NCBI GenBank assembly: GCA_002270565.1
Contig: NQMI01000038.1
Location: forward strand, 289,332-353,331
From: Stenocarpella maydis
Lineage: Eukaryota > Ascomycota > Sordariomycetes > Diaporthales > Diaporthaceae
Length of the DNA stretch: 64,000 bases
Direction of reading: 5' to 3'
Part shown: one piece after another, positions 11,688-24,643 of the stretch
Position numbering within the stretch: position 1 is the stretch's first letter
How the letters are laid out: the number at the start of each line of letters is the position of its first letter
Translations under genes and position numbers: made by a program
Notes under the pieces: generated by a model
Seen by the model: only the letters and a program-made list of their open reading frames with translations
What the model was told of the DNA's origin: nothing
The model's database searches: none

Positions 11688-12578
11688 TCACCCCAGCAGA
11701 GCCTGCCTCACCCTGTCAACCTCCTCCGCCGTGCCGCACGCCAGACCGGCCCTCTCGTCCGTGCCCTGCAGCACAGCGTCGAGTATCCTCGTCCCGTCGG
11801 AGGGGTCGATGGCCTTCCCGCCGGCAGCCTCCACGACGAGCGCGACGGGGCAGAGCTCGTACAGCCTCCGCAGCTTCGCCCTGCTCCGCGCCGTCACGGG
11901 GCTCACGTACACCCCGTGGCCCTTGACCAGCGCGTGGACCACGTCCGGCACCAGGCCGCCCGAGTACCGCAGCGTGTACCCCGCGGAGATGTACCCGCTC
12001 ACGAGGCCCATGTACCGCGCGTCCTGGCCCGCGGCGCGCAGGTTCGCCGGCGAGAAGTACCGCGTCCCGAAGGGCGGGGCCGCCAGCCGTACCGCCGGCC
12101 GCAGGACCTCGGCGCCGGGGCCGGGGCCNNNNNNNNNNNNNNNNNNNNNNNAAAAAACCGACAGGGAGGACAAGGAGACCAGAGTAGCATTTTCAGAAAA
12201 CCACTAATGCGGCTGCGTCCATGGGCGTGTAATGGAACGGGCGATTGAATGGGGGGACGAATGTAAGCCGAAAAAATACAATAAAATAAAGATTAACAAC
12301 AACCACAATAATGAGTGAACTAGTGCGCATACCTCTAGGATGTCGCTTATCCTGTCCTGGGTGTTGACCCTCCGGATCAGCCTCGAGGATGCTCCTCCGC
12401 TGCTCGCTCTCCGGAGCTGCAGTGAGGTGGGGATGGAGGGCCCGGGGGCGGAGGCGGTGGCGGCAGTCACGGTCGTCGCGGTCTGGAGGCTCGTGGGGGC
12501 TGGGATGGCGGAGGGGGAGGAGGGTGAGAAGGAGGCGGCTGACGAAGACGGGCTTTCCCCAGGTCGAGGGGTCGCCAT
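11688..12578 (-). CDS. Sedoheptulose-1,7-bisphosphatase-like (FBPase family), interrupted by assembly gap
   Basis: The C-terminal part (from about 12128 down to 11688, roughly 145 aa) reads as a class I FBPase-superfamily enzyme. FSPANLRA, GYTLRYSGGLVPDV, the region around AKLRRLYELCPVALVVE and AAGGKA follow the plant SBPase pattern better than cytosolic FBPase. A first exon (12578-12333, 82 codons, low-complexity Ser/Ala/Pro N-terminus ending at a GTATGC donor) lies beyond a run of 23 N. The enzyme would remove the C1 phosphate of sedoheptulose 1,7-bisphosphate. The metal-binding core (about 180 residues) is absent and must lie in the gap. The link between exon 1 and this gene is inferred from strand and spacing. 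The stop at 11688 fits the family C-terminus. Confidence 0.75.
12129..12151. other. Assembly gap (23 N)
   Basis: A run of N interrupts the bisphosphatase gene. It is flanked by GGGGCC repeats on the left and an A-run on the right. At least about 550 bp of coding sequence is missing, so the N length does not reflect the real gap. Confidence 0.95.
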
Positions 12579-13849
12579 GGCTGCCCGCCGTATATCCTAT
12601 TGCCAGAGAGGGGCTGGTCAGAAGGGCCTGGTCGAGCACGACAGCGGGTGAGCCACGCGACGGGATACGGACGGTGGGTGGACGCGATGACTGCTTGCGA
12701 CGTTCCGCATGGAGGAAAGCGTCGCCCAGTGAGCACCGGCTAGCGCCTTAGCAGCAGGAAGAGTAGGCCGGTCGGCCTATCCGGGAGCAACCTTGGAGGG
12801 TTACAGCAATGGGTGATATGGTGTCATGGAGCTATAGCTGCATGCCTCGGATCATGATGGCGGAGGAGAGCATCAAGATTGCTACCCTGGGCGAGAGCGG
12901 GAGTCTGGATCCACAGCTATGACATCTACAGCCCAGGGTTTTGAGCCGTCCAACCCCTCAGTACACTAGCATGGACGTACCTATGTAGTCTACGGACGTA
13001 CCACATATCTACATACTTCGTAGTCCACCTGCTCCATGTCAATTGATCTACACATGTATGTACTGAATACATACTGCCTGTCTATCCAGAACCGAGATTA
13101 GCACATGTCGAGATAAAACCTCACTACACTACACTACACTAGCACTAGCACTAGCGCATAAGAGAGGGAGAAACTGGCTCGGATGGCGCAAACCATATCG
13201 GTGTTTTCACCGTGACCAGGGCACAAACCTGAGACACTCTTGCTCGCAATCATGCGCCAGAATGAGCCCATGCCCGTGGCTTGCAGCAGCCTGCACACAG
13301 AGCCTCAATCAATCCCTGGCTGGCTGGCCTGGAATTCGCCCATCTCGACGGCGAGATTGTAGACGGCGCGCGGGGCCAAGGGGCGGGGGAGAGAAGGGGG
13401 AGAGAATGAGAGAAATAAAAGAATGAAAGAAGGCCTTCTCGTTCTCCTCCAGAAAGCCAATGCCATGCGAGTATGGGAGGACGGACCTGGCCTTTGATAA
13501 CGCACGTGAGTTCCCGGCATCCTCTGTGCTACCGAACCCGTTCCACGACTCCATGCCCGGGTAACTGTTCGTGTAACACGGTAGATGCAGGCAGGTTTAC
13601 ACAAGTCACGGTTCGAACGACGACAGCACCTGGATAGTAGTAGATAGAACAACGCCTTTTCAACCCATTCAGCCCAATTTTGGTATCTAGACGCCACGCA
13701 AAAGTCAACCACTGCTATGCACATTGTCGAAGCCCTGGGGGGCCAGGGGTGGCGGCATTGGAAAAGGGACCTGAATCCAATTCATGCACATGTGACCCGC
13801 TCAATCCCCCCAGCCGACCCGACCCCTCCCATCCCAACCAACCCCGAGC
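12579..13849. other. Intergenic between two minus-strand genes
   Basis: Upstream region of the bisphosphatase gene and 3' flank of the SulP transporter. It contains a short ACTAC/TAGCAC microsatellite near 13,122-13,155. I see no gene. Confidence 0.5.
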
Positions 13850-16800
13850 TTATCCCGCCATCGTCAACACGTAGCTCGTGATGCTGCTCATCCTCTCGCT
13901 CGTCAGCTTCAGGCCGATCCGCAGTAGCTCCTGCGCCACATCCGGCTCGCGCTTCTGGAGCCGGTCCCAGTTCTCGCGGTCCATCAGCCAAACCACGCAG
14001 TCGCGCTCCGCAGTCACCTTGGCCGTGCGGTTCGTCTCTGAGAAGAAGGGAAGCTCGCCACATGTCGTCCCGGCCACGATGCTCTCGTACAACCACCCCT
14101 GGGGGAGGTCGTACTCAGCCTTGAGGATCCCGCTCTCCACCAGGTAGAAGCCCTCGGCCGGCTCGCCCGCCTGGAACAGCACCTCGCCCTTGTAGAACTC
14201 CTTGCGGACGAAGAAGTCCTTGGCCCGCACCCAGAAGTCCTCGTTGCGGTCAGAGAGGTCGTGGAAGATCTGGAGCATAAGGCGAAGCGGCTCCTTGAAG
14301 TTCTGCCATCGCGACAGCCGCGCCACCTCGCGCTGCGTCAGCGACTCCTGCGCCGCCTTGTGGAGGTGGCTGCGCCGTGGCGAGCTCCCGAGCAGGTTGT
14401 CGCTCAGGTGGTTGTCGCCCGCGTCGAGCATCTTGCCTACCGGCACGTCCAGTCCAGATAGCCCCGCGTTCCTGGACAGCTTGAGCGCCTCCTGGCTCGT
14501 GTAGAACGTCCGGAGTAGCTCATTCTCGCAGTTCTCCAGTGCCGAGTTGAGGCTCGGGCTGAAGATGACCTGCGTACCGTTGGAGCTCGTACCCAAGCCC
14601 ACCGCGCGCAGGTCCCGGCCTATTGGGCTGTCCGTATCCACACCGCTCAGCAGGAGGATGATTTCTTTGGCCGCCAAGAGCCGGCTGACGGTGCTGAAGG
14701 CCTCGCTTGCCGAGTAGTCTAGGCCCGTGACTTGCTGCAGGTCCAGTATTAGGTACTTGATGGGCTCCCTCGCGAATTCTTCATCGGCAATCAGCTTGCG
14801 GATCTTGTCTTCGACGCTAACTATGGTTCCGAAGAAGAGGAAGCCCGACAGCTTCATCAGGAAGACCTGTTTGCCGACCTTGCGAAGGTAGTGCTGTTGT
14901 GACGGGTTCCTTCGCACTGTCGAACTGACTACCTCGCCCGAGTAGGTCGCACGGATGGCGGAGACTCTCGATGCCTGGAAGATCAGCGAGGCAAAGGCTA
15001 AGAGGACTCCAACTCCGATACCAATCACGAAGTCATACATGCCCATTACAAGCACAATGACGACGACCTGTAGGATAATTGTCAGCTGGCGCACTACCTC
15101 TCCACCCATGCCCTGGAAGTCCACATACCGTCAAGTACTCGAGCATGTTCAGTTTGGATTTGGGATCCCAGAGAGCATCCAGCAGCAGCTCGAAGCCAAG
15201 GATAAAGATCAAGGTTCCCACCATCATGACAGGGATGAATCCAATAATCACCGGGCCAATGACCAGTACGATAGCAGTGAACAACGCCAAAAGATACCCA
15301 GCAAGCCGGCTGTTGCCACCAGACTTGATGAAGAATTGGCTGTTAGCGTAGACCAGGTAGTTCTGTATGCTACCTGCACAGCCGGACAGAAAGTTAGAGA
15401 GACCATGCAGCTTCAGCTCGCGATCGAGGCTTGCGTGGTCTTCTCCAGTTTGAAGCGCCAGTGCCGGGACGTTGATGGGAACGTGCAACACGCCGAAGAA
15501 GGTGAGAGCCAGCATGGCTGGTATACACTCTGCCACCGCTTCCCAGTGTATCAGATTAAACTCTGCAATCTTGTTATTATGCCATCGGCAGGGCTGCAAG
15601 TAGGTGGGTGGTGGTGCACTCACTGAACAGGGTATAGAAATACCACCAAGGTTCACCGGCAGGTGGCGCCTCGAAGATCCAGCCCTTTTGCCGCAGTGGC
15701 TCAGGCTCGAGCGAGTCGAGAACCACGACAAAGAACCAGAAAATGACAGGCTCCAGGCAGATAAAGACTGGGAGGACATAGTGGTTGTCCTTGAGCTTTT
15801 TGGAGCTCGATAGGATGTACAGAATTAGGGCGAGGCCAAGCGGTATCGTCCAGAGGGGAACAGTGTTGGCCCGGAACAGAAGCCGAAGTGTGTCCAAATC
15901 ATAGTGGAAACTCCCCTCAAGCCTCGCGGACACCTCGAAACCGGTCTGAACAAGGAACCAACCCACACCACCGATGCAGCCGATGAGGATGTGCCGCGGT
16001 ATGAACCCAACGAGCCCCCCCAGCTTAAGTGCGCCCATGGTGAAGAACACAGCGCCAGTTATGAGGGAGCTGAAAGAGAAGCAGAAGATGGTTGTGGCGA
16101 TGACTGCGTCCGGGTTGTCTTCCCCAACAAGGGCTGTGATGGTTGTAGCCATGTTGTGGAAAAAGGGCACGACCTCGATGAGCTCGGAGCCCACGCCTCC
16201 CTTGAATATGCTGCCCGTTGAGAAAACAATCTGCGACACAATTGTACTGACATAGAAAATCGAAATCCCGGCCGGGCCAAGGTTTGCAAATATAGGATTG
16301 CCCAAGGGGAAGAGAATCATACCGTACGACAAGGCATCTAGAATATTGAGGATGAGACCGACAATGACCGCTGGCAGGGTCTTGACCGGGTCGACAACAA
16401 GGGCGTGCAGAATCGCCTTGCCGTCCCAACGCCTCGGATCACTCGCTGTCTTGACGAAACCGTGCAGGCCTGTCCTTGCACGGCCGGCTCTCTCTGACAG
16501 CCAGCTCCGCGACCCAGCCGGCTTCTGGCTCTCGATGTCGACCCCAGCAGTGGAGCCATTTCCATTCTGGAGATAGGAGCTCGCATGCGATCTGTTCCGC
16601 AGTAAAGGCGTGTTCTCTGTGTCGACCTCGGTTGCCATGTCCTCGCTTGGCGCCCACGATTTGGCGTCGTCGCGTCCCGCCGTGCTAGGACGAAACTCGA
16701 AGGGGGCACCCAGGGCGGCAGTCTGGCCCGGATGTGAGGCCAGGGCATCCTTTGGCACAAAGGCGTCCTTGTAGCTCTCTGGGGGCGATCTCCTCAACAT

Positions 16801-17542
16801 GTTTGTGAGCATCGAAGGCCCGTCATTTAGGTGCGGGCCTTGAGAATACTCTTCAGGCGAGGGGGGCTCGGACTCTTCTAGTATGGTGTCCGCCGTAGCG
16901 CCAGTGATGGGGTCGCCTTCTTCATCTCCCCCAAAAAGCAGATCCTCACTTCTCCGCTGTGAGGAGTGGGATCTCTGGCGGGACAGGAAGTTTGGGCTGG
17001 AGCGCTGGGTCTTGTCAGAAAGAAAATAGGAAGCAAGCTCTGCCGTGTCCTCCCGGACGCTCCTCGCGTATTGTGCGTTGTCAATGGGTGCTGTAGGATG
17101 AATCAGTAAGGAGGTGGTTTCCACGGTTGGCCGGGGCGGGATCATATATCACATATGATGGATGGGTGTTATTGGGCCGGGCGAGAGGGGGCCAGGCGAG
17201 TATAGCCAGTTATGCGGTGAACAGTAACGAATTGCTGCAACCTGGGCACCTGCATGGCCGGTAGATGGCGTAGCATGTGGGAAAGTGAGGACTGGAATGT
17301 GTGGCGACATCAAGGTGCTCACCTGGGCTGTCTCGGGCGCTGCCAGAGATAAAAGAACGTATGGGCTCTCTGTGGACGGTTGAGCTCGAGGTGGACAGGA
17401 GCCGTGCGTCGGCGATGTTTTGTGGTTTGGCTCGAGGAGAGGTCAGGAGGGCCGGAGTAGGGGTCGAGGAGTCCCGGTCCTGCGAGCTGACAGACTGGGT
17501 CCTCCTCCGCCACGGAGAGGAGCCAGCAGAGGGTGATGCCAT
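13850..17542 (-). CDS. VSB1: SulP-family vacuolar transporter with STAS and cyclic-nucleotide-binding domains (VSB1/YGR125W-like)
   Basis: Exons 17542-17323, 17090-15624, 15562-15129 and 15067-13850 join in frame to give about 1,112 aa, close to yeast YGR125W (1,036 aa). A Ser-rich cytosolic N-terminus of about 300 residues is followed by the SulP membrane core (for example near NILDALSYGMILFPLG and LVIGPVIIGFIPVMMVGTL). Then comes a STAS domain (FLFFGTIVSVEDKIRK ... LDLQQVTGLDYSASEAF) and a C-terminal cNMP-binding fold (EVLFQAGEPAEGFYLVESG ... TCGELPFFSETNRTAKV). The yeast homologue is a vacuolar membrane protein needed for storage of basic amino acids, so a vacuolar role is likely rather than sulfate uptake. 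The substrate in this organism is not shown by sequence. Confidence 0.9.
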
Positions 17543-19914
17543 CGTCGCAGTAGTGGTGTTATCTCACGGGGCGGGCGGGCCAGGGCCACATGATCCATGC
17601 GAGGGGGGTTTTTCAATGAGCAAAGAATATGTTTCGGATGGCAATATGATGCAATCTGGACGAGCCTGCCGCGGATAAAGCGTCACTGGGTGGTGCGACA
17701 CAGGTCTCGTCCCTGCGGATCAGTGGTGATATACAGTAGTATTAGCAGGCGCAGACCGTACAAGAGCACGGGAGTAAGGATGACGGAATATATGCGGCAG
17801 GTAGCCCAACTGCAGCGGTCGATGGTCACCGAATGCTGCAGCGAGGGAAAGGACCACAGGCGAAAGAATGATACTGTGGTGGGGGGCCAAGGGAAGGAAA
17901 GCAGGAATGGCAGAATGCGATGCCGTGGTCGAGGCCCGGACTGGCGAGGGATGCGACGCAATGTAGATGATAGATAAACAGATTAGCAGGATAAAAAAGG
18001 GCGGCTTGATGGAGATCGGGAGAGTTGAAAAACATGTGGATAGCTATGCCAAAGCCACTCCGGTCTAGGATCCGATGTCGACGCAGAGCCTTCACGAGCA
18101 AGGATCCGGGGCGCCGCGCCACCTCGAAGCGACCTGACTGAGGTCGAATGGGTACATAGTACCTGGTACCGACCGACCTGGGACCGGGCTGGGCATGGCC
18201 TGGCTTGGCCTGGCCTGGCCTTGTCCATTGCGACGACTCGTTGAACCTAGACTAGAAACCACGTAGTCGAGTCCTGACAGCCGTACCTCGACTATTGATC
18301 CTCTGTGGTGGGTACCCACCGTCCACGACCTCGATGAGCAGGCATTAGTGCGGCGCACATACTGGTAAATGCTGCTTTTGCCCCCAGCGAATAGCGAGGG
18401 TGGCGTGCGCGCGTGTGTGTGCTCTCGCATTAATACCAAAAATTGACGGGCTGGCAGGACCAGATGCGAGGTTGAAGAGAAATGGAGGGGTGTGGTTTGG
18501 GAAGCCGCTCCTGGGGAACAGACAACACATCAGTTCTGAAGAAGCTTGCGCAGCAGAACTTAGATGCAGTCAATTGGCGAATGAGACGCCCCACCAGCGG
18601 GACCAGGGGTTCTGGGGGGACACAGCATGGACCGGGGGCGGTGGAAAGGGGGGCTCCCCTGCAACGTCCAGAAAATGTGTCTGCCAGTCGTACATAATTC
18701 TTTTCTACACTATATACACACATAGAAGTCCACAGTATAGATTATAGATTACTTGGGTACCCTCAGGGCCGGGCTACCTTTCATTCCAGCTCTCTGCTGT
18801 AGTCTTCTGATCAGCATTGATCCCCCACATCCGGGCAAAGGTATGTGCCTAGGTACTTAAGTAGCTACTCAAGTAGGTTCCATCCGGTGAGATGAGTTAA
18901 GCTCTTATATGTACCTACGTAGTGAGGCAACCTCCGCAACAATGCACTGACTGCGACAGGACCATCCGTAGCTCGACCGGCTATTCTGTTCCTGGAAAAC
19001 TGGCCAAACTTTAGGAATCCTGCTAGCCGTATTTGTGTTTGGAATGCGGTTCCGATTACAGAGTAAGCACCGTGTGATGTACCCCAGGTGCTGGTTTTTT
19101 GGTCTTGGGCTGTGGTTCCGGACCCCAACGGCCGCTGTCTAGGTTCACCCTCATGGCACCGGTGAGTGCAATTCCTGCCGACGCGGCTTTTGGCGGCGAT
19201 CATTCCCCAAGCCCAAGCTATATTTGGCCCCCATTCCCACCTCACATGCAGCGGATCTACTAGCCGAAGTAGCCATGCCCCCTCCCCCCCCCGACGGTTG
19301 GCGGCTCAATGAGTAAATTTTCAGTCGCCCGACTTCAATGTCTCTGCGGGAGCTTGATCACGATCTGGTCCACAAAGCCAATTGTGCATAACCCCTCCCG
19401 CGCACAATCAGCCCATTAATCCCCTCACCTCGCACGGCCCCTCGTGCAAGTGAGATAGGTGCCCGGGGAGCCAATCCAGTGGTCGACATCGCCAACCGCG
19501 GGGTTTCTTGACTTCACTGCTCCCACAATGCCAGAAGTGGCGTGCGTGCGGGAATAATCTTTACACTGGCCTGGCCTGCATGACATGACGCGATGCGTGG
19601 GCCCCAACACCTCACCTCGTCGTCGGGTGACGCCCATCTTGTCCCTATTTCTGGATAAATCAGCAATGCAGGCCGTGTGCAGGTGACAACCTTCTGAAAA
19701 GCATCGCGGCTTCCTCCCCATGGCCGAGCAGTTTCTGAATCCTTGGCTCAACCCCACGGTCTCCAAATCTCCGCAGACGAGCGGCAGGTCGGCTCGCTCA
19801 TCAGTCTTCGGCCAAGGCCCGTTCGCCCGAGGATGATCGCAGGTTTCCAACACAGGCGACTCGAGCAACGCGATGGCCTTGGTTGAGTGGCTGGTCAACT
19901 TGCGATGTCGCTCT
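17543..19914. other. Intergenic, no gene seen
   Basis: Upstream of the SulP gene and 3' of PSF1, 2.4 kb long. It includes a short TGGCCTGGCC-rich stretch near 18,185-18,225 and a GTGTGT run near 18,405. Open frames are short and conflicting. Confidence 0.5.
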
Positions 19915-20714
19915 CTAGCCCAGCTTCTGGAGGTAACCCTGGGCGATGAGTCGCTCCACATCTCCCTGTCGGACGTAGAACTGGCTGTTCTTGGTCAAAG
20001 TAATGGCGCTGCACAAAGATGTCAGCAATTGATCACAGGCTGAACTCGATATTTCCCGACCTACCCGTATTCAGTCTGAATTTCGCCCGCATCCTTCAGC
20101 ACCCGCACGTCAATGAACAGGTCTCGTGGAGGCTCGAGGCTGCCTGTGAGATCGATATCCGTCCACTGGCCCTTGTATGCGGCCAGCAGGTCACCGAACT
20201 GTCTCACATAGTCCTCCTCTTGCGGGCTGAGACTGCTGGTACCCGAGTCGCCAGGGCGCGTAGCGGCCCCGCCTGGTGCAGGTCCTGACGCTTCTCTGAG
20301 CTGTTGTCCGGACAGGTCAACCACGTCGGCACCGCTCCAGACCAGTTCCTCGAGCTTGTCCGTCCTCGTCTTGTGGTACGCGAGCAGGCACCGCTTGTTC
20401 CGCCTCATTGATAAGTGATTGACGAGGAGCGTGCATGCCGTTGCTTGGTCGGCGTTGGGATCGAAGGACCCTTGGAAGGGCTCGAGAAGACTGGCGACGT
20501 CGCGATCTAGATCACGGACTTCGCGGGCAACCTCACGGACGAGCTCCGTCTGGTACGGAGGCAGGTTCGCCAGGTTCTGTGTCCTCTTGGCATGGCCGAC
20601 CTTTTGAGAAACAAATCGAATCAGTCAGGTCCAGGACCAAGGTTTATGGGCTTGCCGTTGTCCTGACAGAGGAGTCAATACCAATTTGTTTCCTTGTTCA
20701 CCGTACATAGGCAT
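19915..20714 (-). CDS. PSF1: GINS complex subunit PSF1
   Basis: Three exons (20714-20682, 20600-20065, 20008-19915) give about 220 aa, or 218 from the second ATG at 20708, which gives the family-typical MYG start. Recognisable blocks are GNKL-VGHAKRTQNL, the region around NLPPYQTELVREV, NKRCLLAYHKTRTDKLEEL, and the C-terminal ITLTKNSQFYVRQGDVERL. The first intron contains CTGAC. PSF1 is one of four GINS subunits of the CMG replicative helicase (Cdc45-MCM-GINS) and acts at origins and forks in the nucleus. The gene is divergent from ATIC, with about 650 bp between starts. Confidence 0.95.
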
Positions 20715-21360
20715 CTGGACGCATGTGCCGCCTTAAAGGGGAAACGCGGGCAAGTCACTCGAAAGGGCAGGGTTGGCGAATTTGGAGGTCGAGAAGGTGG
20801 CCCTTGGGGCATGTGAGGTCGTATAGACGCGTCTTTGGCGAGAGAGCGTTTGGGGATTATTGTCGCGTACCCCAGCCCCAGCAGGCAACTGAAAGTGCTT
20901 ATCCCGGGACCTGGTAACAGGGGCTAGCTGAGCCCAACAGCTTTCAGAGTGCTCGGGCCTGGGGCTCATCTGTCAGATCATCCAATAAAAACCACTACAA
21001 AACTTTATTTTGGGCCTGGGCAGCACGTCACAGGCCTTACTTACACCACAGCAATGCACAGGGTTCGAGATAAGCCCCTCCAAATTTCTCTGTACCCCGC
21101 GGGGAGCAAGGCCATCCAGGTTGCCTTTTTTCTTCTCTTCTTTTTTCCTCTTCCTGTCCACCGCCAGTGCAGAGAAACTCATGCCACCGCCTCAAACTCC
21201 AATCAAGACGTCTCTGCTGTAGCCTATTGTGCTATCGGAATTGTCTCTTCAGCCGCCGTCTTCCTGCCTTGGCTGGTTGTTGTTTGCATACACTCAAAAC
21301 CCCGCCCCGTCATCCTCTCAGCACCGATCTCGCAACAGGCAAACAGTCGAGACCGACGAG
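20715..21360. other. Divergent promoter of PSF1 and ATIC
   Basis: This 646 bp region between two divergent starts contains a strong pyrimidine tract (about 21,123-21,160, C/T-rich) in front of the ATIC start, as is common in promoters of highly expressed fungal genes. No specific operator was recognised. Confidence 0.5.
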
Positions 21361-23300
21361 ATGGCCACACAAGACAAAACAGAGGGACAGCGCATTGCCA
21401 TTGTCTCTGTCTATGACAAGACTGGCCTGCTCGACCTTGCAAAGGGGCTGGTCCAGCAAAATGTCCGCATTCTTGCGTCCGGAGGAACATCCAAGATGAT
21501 CCGCGAGTCCGGCTTTCCCGTCGAGTATGGATAAGAAATCTTTTGACCCACCAACGTTTGACCCTTGAGGCTGCCGCTGCCGCAGTTTGCTTATATCTTC
21601 TCTGGCAGGGACATCTCGGCCATCACCAAGGCCCCCGAAATGCTGGCCGGCCGTGTCAAGACCCTTCACCCTGCCGTGCACGCCGGCATCCTCGCGCGCA
21701 ACCTCGCCTCGGACGAGAAGGACCTGGCCGAGCAGAGCATCGACAAGGTCGACTACGTGATTTGCAACCTGTACCCGTTCAAGGACACTGTTGCAAAGAT
21801 CAATGTCACCGTCCCCGAGGCTGTTGAGGAGATTGACATTGGCGGCGTCACGCTGATCCGTGCCGCTGCCAAGAATCACTCGCGCGTCACAATCCTCTCG
21901 GACCCTGCCGACTACCCCGAGTTCCTCAAGGAGATCGAAGCAGGTGAGGTCAAGGAGTCAAGCCGCCGCCTGTACGCGCTCAAGGCTTTTGAGCACACCG
22001 CAGACTACGACGCCGCCATTTCCGACTTCTTCCGAAAGCAATATGCCGCCGACGGTCTGCAATACATGGCCCTCCGGTACGGTGCCAACCCACACCAGAA
22101 GCCCGCAGCTGCCTACGTTAAGGAGGGGAAGCTCCCGTTCAAGGTGCTGTGCGGCTCCCCGGGGTATATCAACCTGCTGGATGCTCTAAACAGCTGGCCT
22201 TTGGTCAAGGAGCTCAAGCGAGCCCTGGGCAAGCCCGCTGCTGCAAGCTTCAAGCATGTCTCACCAGCAGGCGCGGCCATTGGCCTGCCCCTTACCGCCG
22301 AGGAGAAGAAGGTCTACTTCGTCGAGGATATTGCCGGCATTGACGAGTCTGGTTTGGCGCAGGCATACGCCCGTGCTCGTGGTGCCGACCGCATGAGCAG
22401 CTTCGGCGACTTTATCGCCCTGAGCGACGTTGTGGACGTGGCCACTGCCAGCATCATCTCCAAGGAGGTTTCCGACGGCGTCATCGCCCCTGGATACGAG
22501 GATGCGGCACTGGAGATTCTTAAGAAGAAGAAGGGAGGCAAGTACCTCGTCCTGCAGATGGACCCGGAGTTCGAGCCCAACCCGAAGGAGACCCGTACCG
22601 TTTACGGAATCGCGCTTGCACAGCAGCGCAACGACTTTGAGATCAGCCCCAAGTCGTTCGGCACCGTCATCACTCCCAAGGACGCCAATGTTCCCGAGAA
22701 CGCCCTCCGTGATCTCACCATCGCTACCATTGCCCTGAAGTACACTCAGAGTAACTCTGTCTGCTACGCCGCCAGGGGCCAGGTCGTTGGCCTCGGCGCT
22801 GGCCAGCAGTCCCGCATTCACTGCACGCGTCTGGCTGGAGACAAGGCCGACAACTGGTGGCTGCGGTTCCACCCTCGTGTCCTCGCCATCAAGTGGAAGA
22901 AGGGCACCAAGCGTCCCGACAAGAGCAACGCGATTGACCTGCTCGTCAGCGGCCAGCTGCCAAAGGATGGTCCGGAGAGGGAGGCTTTCGAGGCAGCCTT
23001 TGAGGGTGTCCCCCAGGCCTTCTCTCCAGAGGAGCGGGAGGAGTGGATTGGCAAGCTCACCGACGTCGCTGTGTCCAGTGATGCTTTCGTAAGTGCATCC
23101 CCACTGTTCATGAGTTGGAGCCTGAAGACTGACCGTCCTTGTAGTTCCCCTTTACCGACAATGTCTACCGTGTCGCGAGGACTGGAGTCAAGTATATCGC
23201 GGCGCCAGGTGGCAGCCAGAACGACCAGCCCGTCTTCGAGACGGCAGAGAAGCTGGGAATTACCTTCATCGAGCAGAACATCCGCCTTTTCCACCACTAA
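21361..23300 (+). CDS. ADE17: Bifunctional AICAR transformylase / IMP cyclohydrolase (ATIC)
   Basis: Exons 21361-21524, 21609-23088 and 23145-23300 give 599 aa (yeast Ade16/Ade17 are about 591). It catalyses the last two steps of de novo purine synthesis: formylation of AICAR by 10-formyl-THF, then cyclisation to IMP, in the cytosol. The N-terminal MGS-like cyclohydrolase domain has [11 protein letters not shown] and the region around [18 protein letters not shown] (here [11 protein letters not shown]). The transformylase part has the catalytic Lys-His in [10 protein letters not shown]. The C-terminus ends NIRLFHH as in the family. The donor at 21525 (GTATGG) was chosen because it restores [13 protein letters not shown] across the join. 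The second intron ends CTTGTAG. Confidence 0.96.
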
Positions 23301-24643
23301 AAGGCCTGGGCAGGATTGGTCTCAAAAGCGGATGTGGAACGAACTAGTTAGACGGAGTAGATACCCCTCTTCACAGACTTGGACACGAAAATTGCGTTTG
23401 CGCTTACCTACGACATCACGAAAAGCCGGAAAAGAGACTGGTACGGGCATAGGGACTGGGAGCGGGACACGAAAAAGAATACTCCAACACTGTGTGTGTT
23501 TGCCGAATTTCAACATCTATATCCAATGAGGAATGGCGCTCAGTGAAGACAGGCGTTTTACAACCCTTTTCATCCATGTGGCAGGTCCAAGTCCAGCAGA
23601 CTGCATTGGTTTTGCTTAGAACCAGCCTCATGTACTTGAGCAATCCTGTGCTGAAATTATGTAGGGGAACGTATGGTCACGTAGCAGCCCGCAAACCAGC
23701 TCTGCCGTCTTGCTGGTCGCTTCCCTGGCTGTGCCGTGGCAGAAGCGTGAGTCTCGGACACGACGCTGGGCTCGCAATGGCGAGTGATGTCGAGAAATTC
23801 GATGTAGCTCGAGATAGGATGAATGGAAGTCATTTGCAGCCAGGCCGCATGTCTTCAGTTCCCGCCCGGATCATGTACCTAGGTATACAGTGGCCAGCAA
23901 CCGCTGCGAAAAGCTTGGAGCATATGGTACAGAAAGTTCTGCTAAACTCGTCCATGCGGTGCTACAGTTCCGCGACATTCCATTAGGACTGGAGACAAAG
24001 GGTCCATCCAACCATTGTATGCTCAGCTCAAAACACCTCGGAGCCAAGAATCCGATGCAACAAGAAGCTCCCCTAGGCGGACAGGTCTGTCGTTCCCAAG
24101 GCCCCGACAGGTTCCAATGGTGCTAGAATCCTCCTACCCTACGGCACGGCAGGCGCACGGGCATGCGAGCTGCACGACCGGTCAGGCGTCGGAGCATATC
24201 CTGAGGCAATTGTCAGCATGCTGATAAGCCATAGGACGAGAGGTGACGTAGTGTGAATGAAATGGAGGGATCAGAAACGCACGAAAGTGCTTGTTGGTTT
24301 CCTCATATGAACAGGGTCTTAAGCTGCTCAGAAACACGGACCAATTGATTCATCACGTAAGGGTTGTGTGATGGGGGGGAAGTGTAATTAACCGCTTACC
24401 TTTGATGCATCATGGGGACAGGCTTCGCACGAAGCTACCTCGAGGCAGAAGCTCGAGGAGCACGTTCGAGGCGGTTCTTTGCCTGTCCCCTGGGGGTGTG
24501 GTGAGAGTGCGAGAAGACGCAGGTGGAAAAAGTCGCGGTCGAAAACTTATTTATGGGCCAGCAAGGATGCGGGTCTCGAAATCTCTTATCGATAAGGCAG
24601 CGCGACAAGGGTGTCGGGGGCCACTGCAGCCCGGCCTCGGCTC
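23301..24643. other. Intergenic: ATIC 3' flank and HSP78 upstream region
   Basis: No gene is seen. The right part is the HSP78 promoter, with a stress-type CCCCT element at 24,487-24,491 and a heat-shock element listed separately. Confidence 0.5.
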
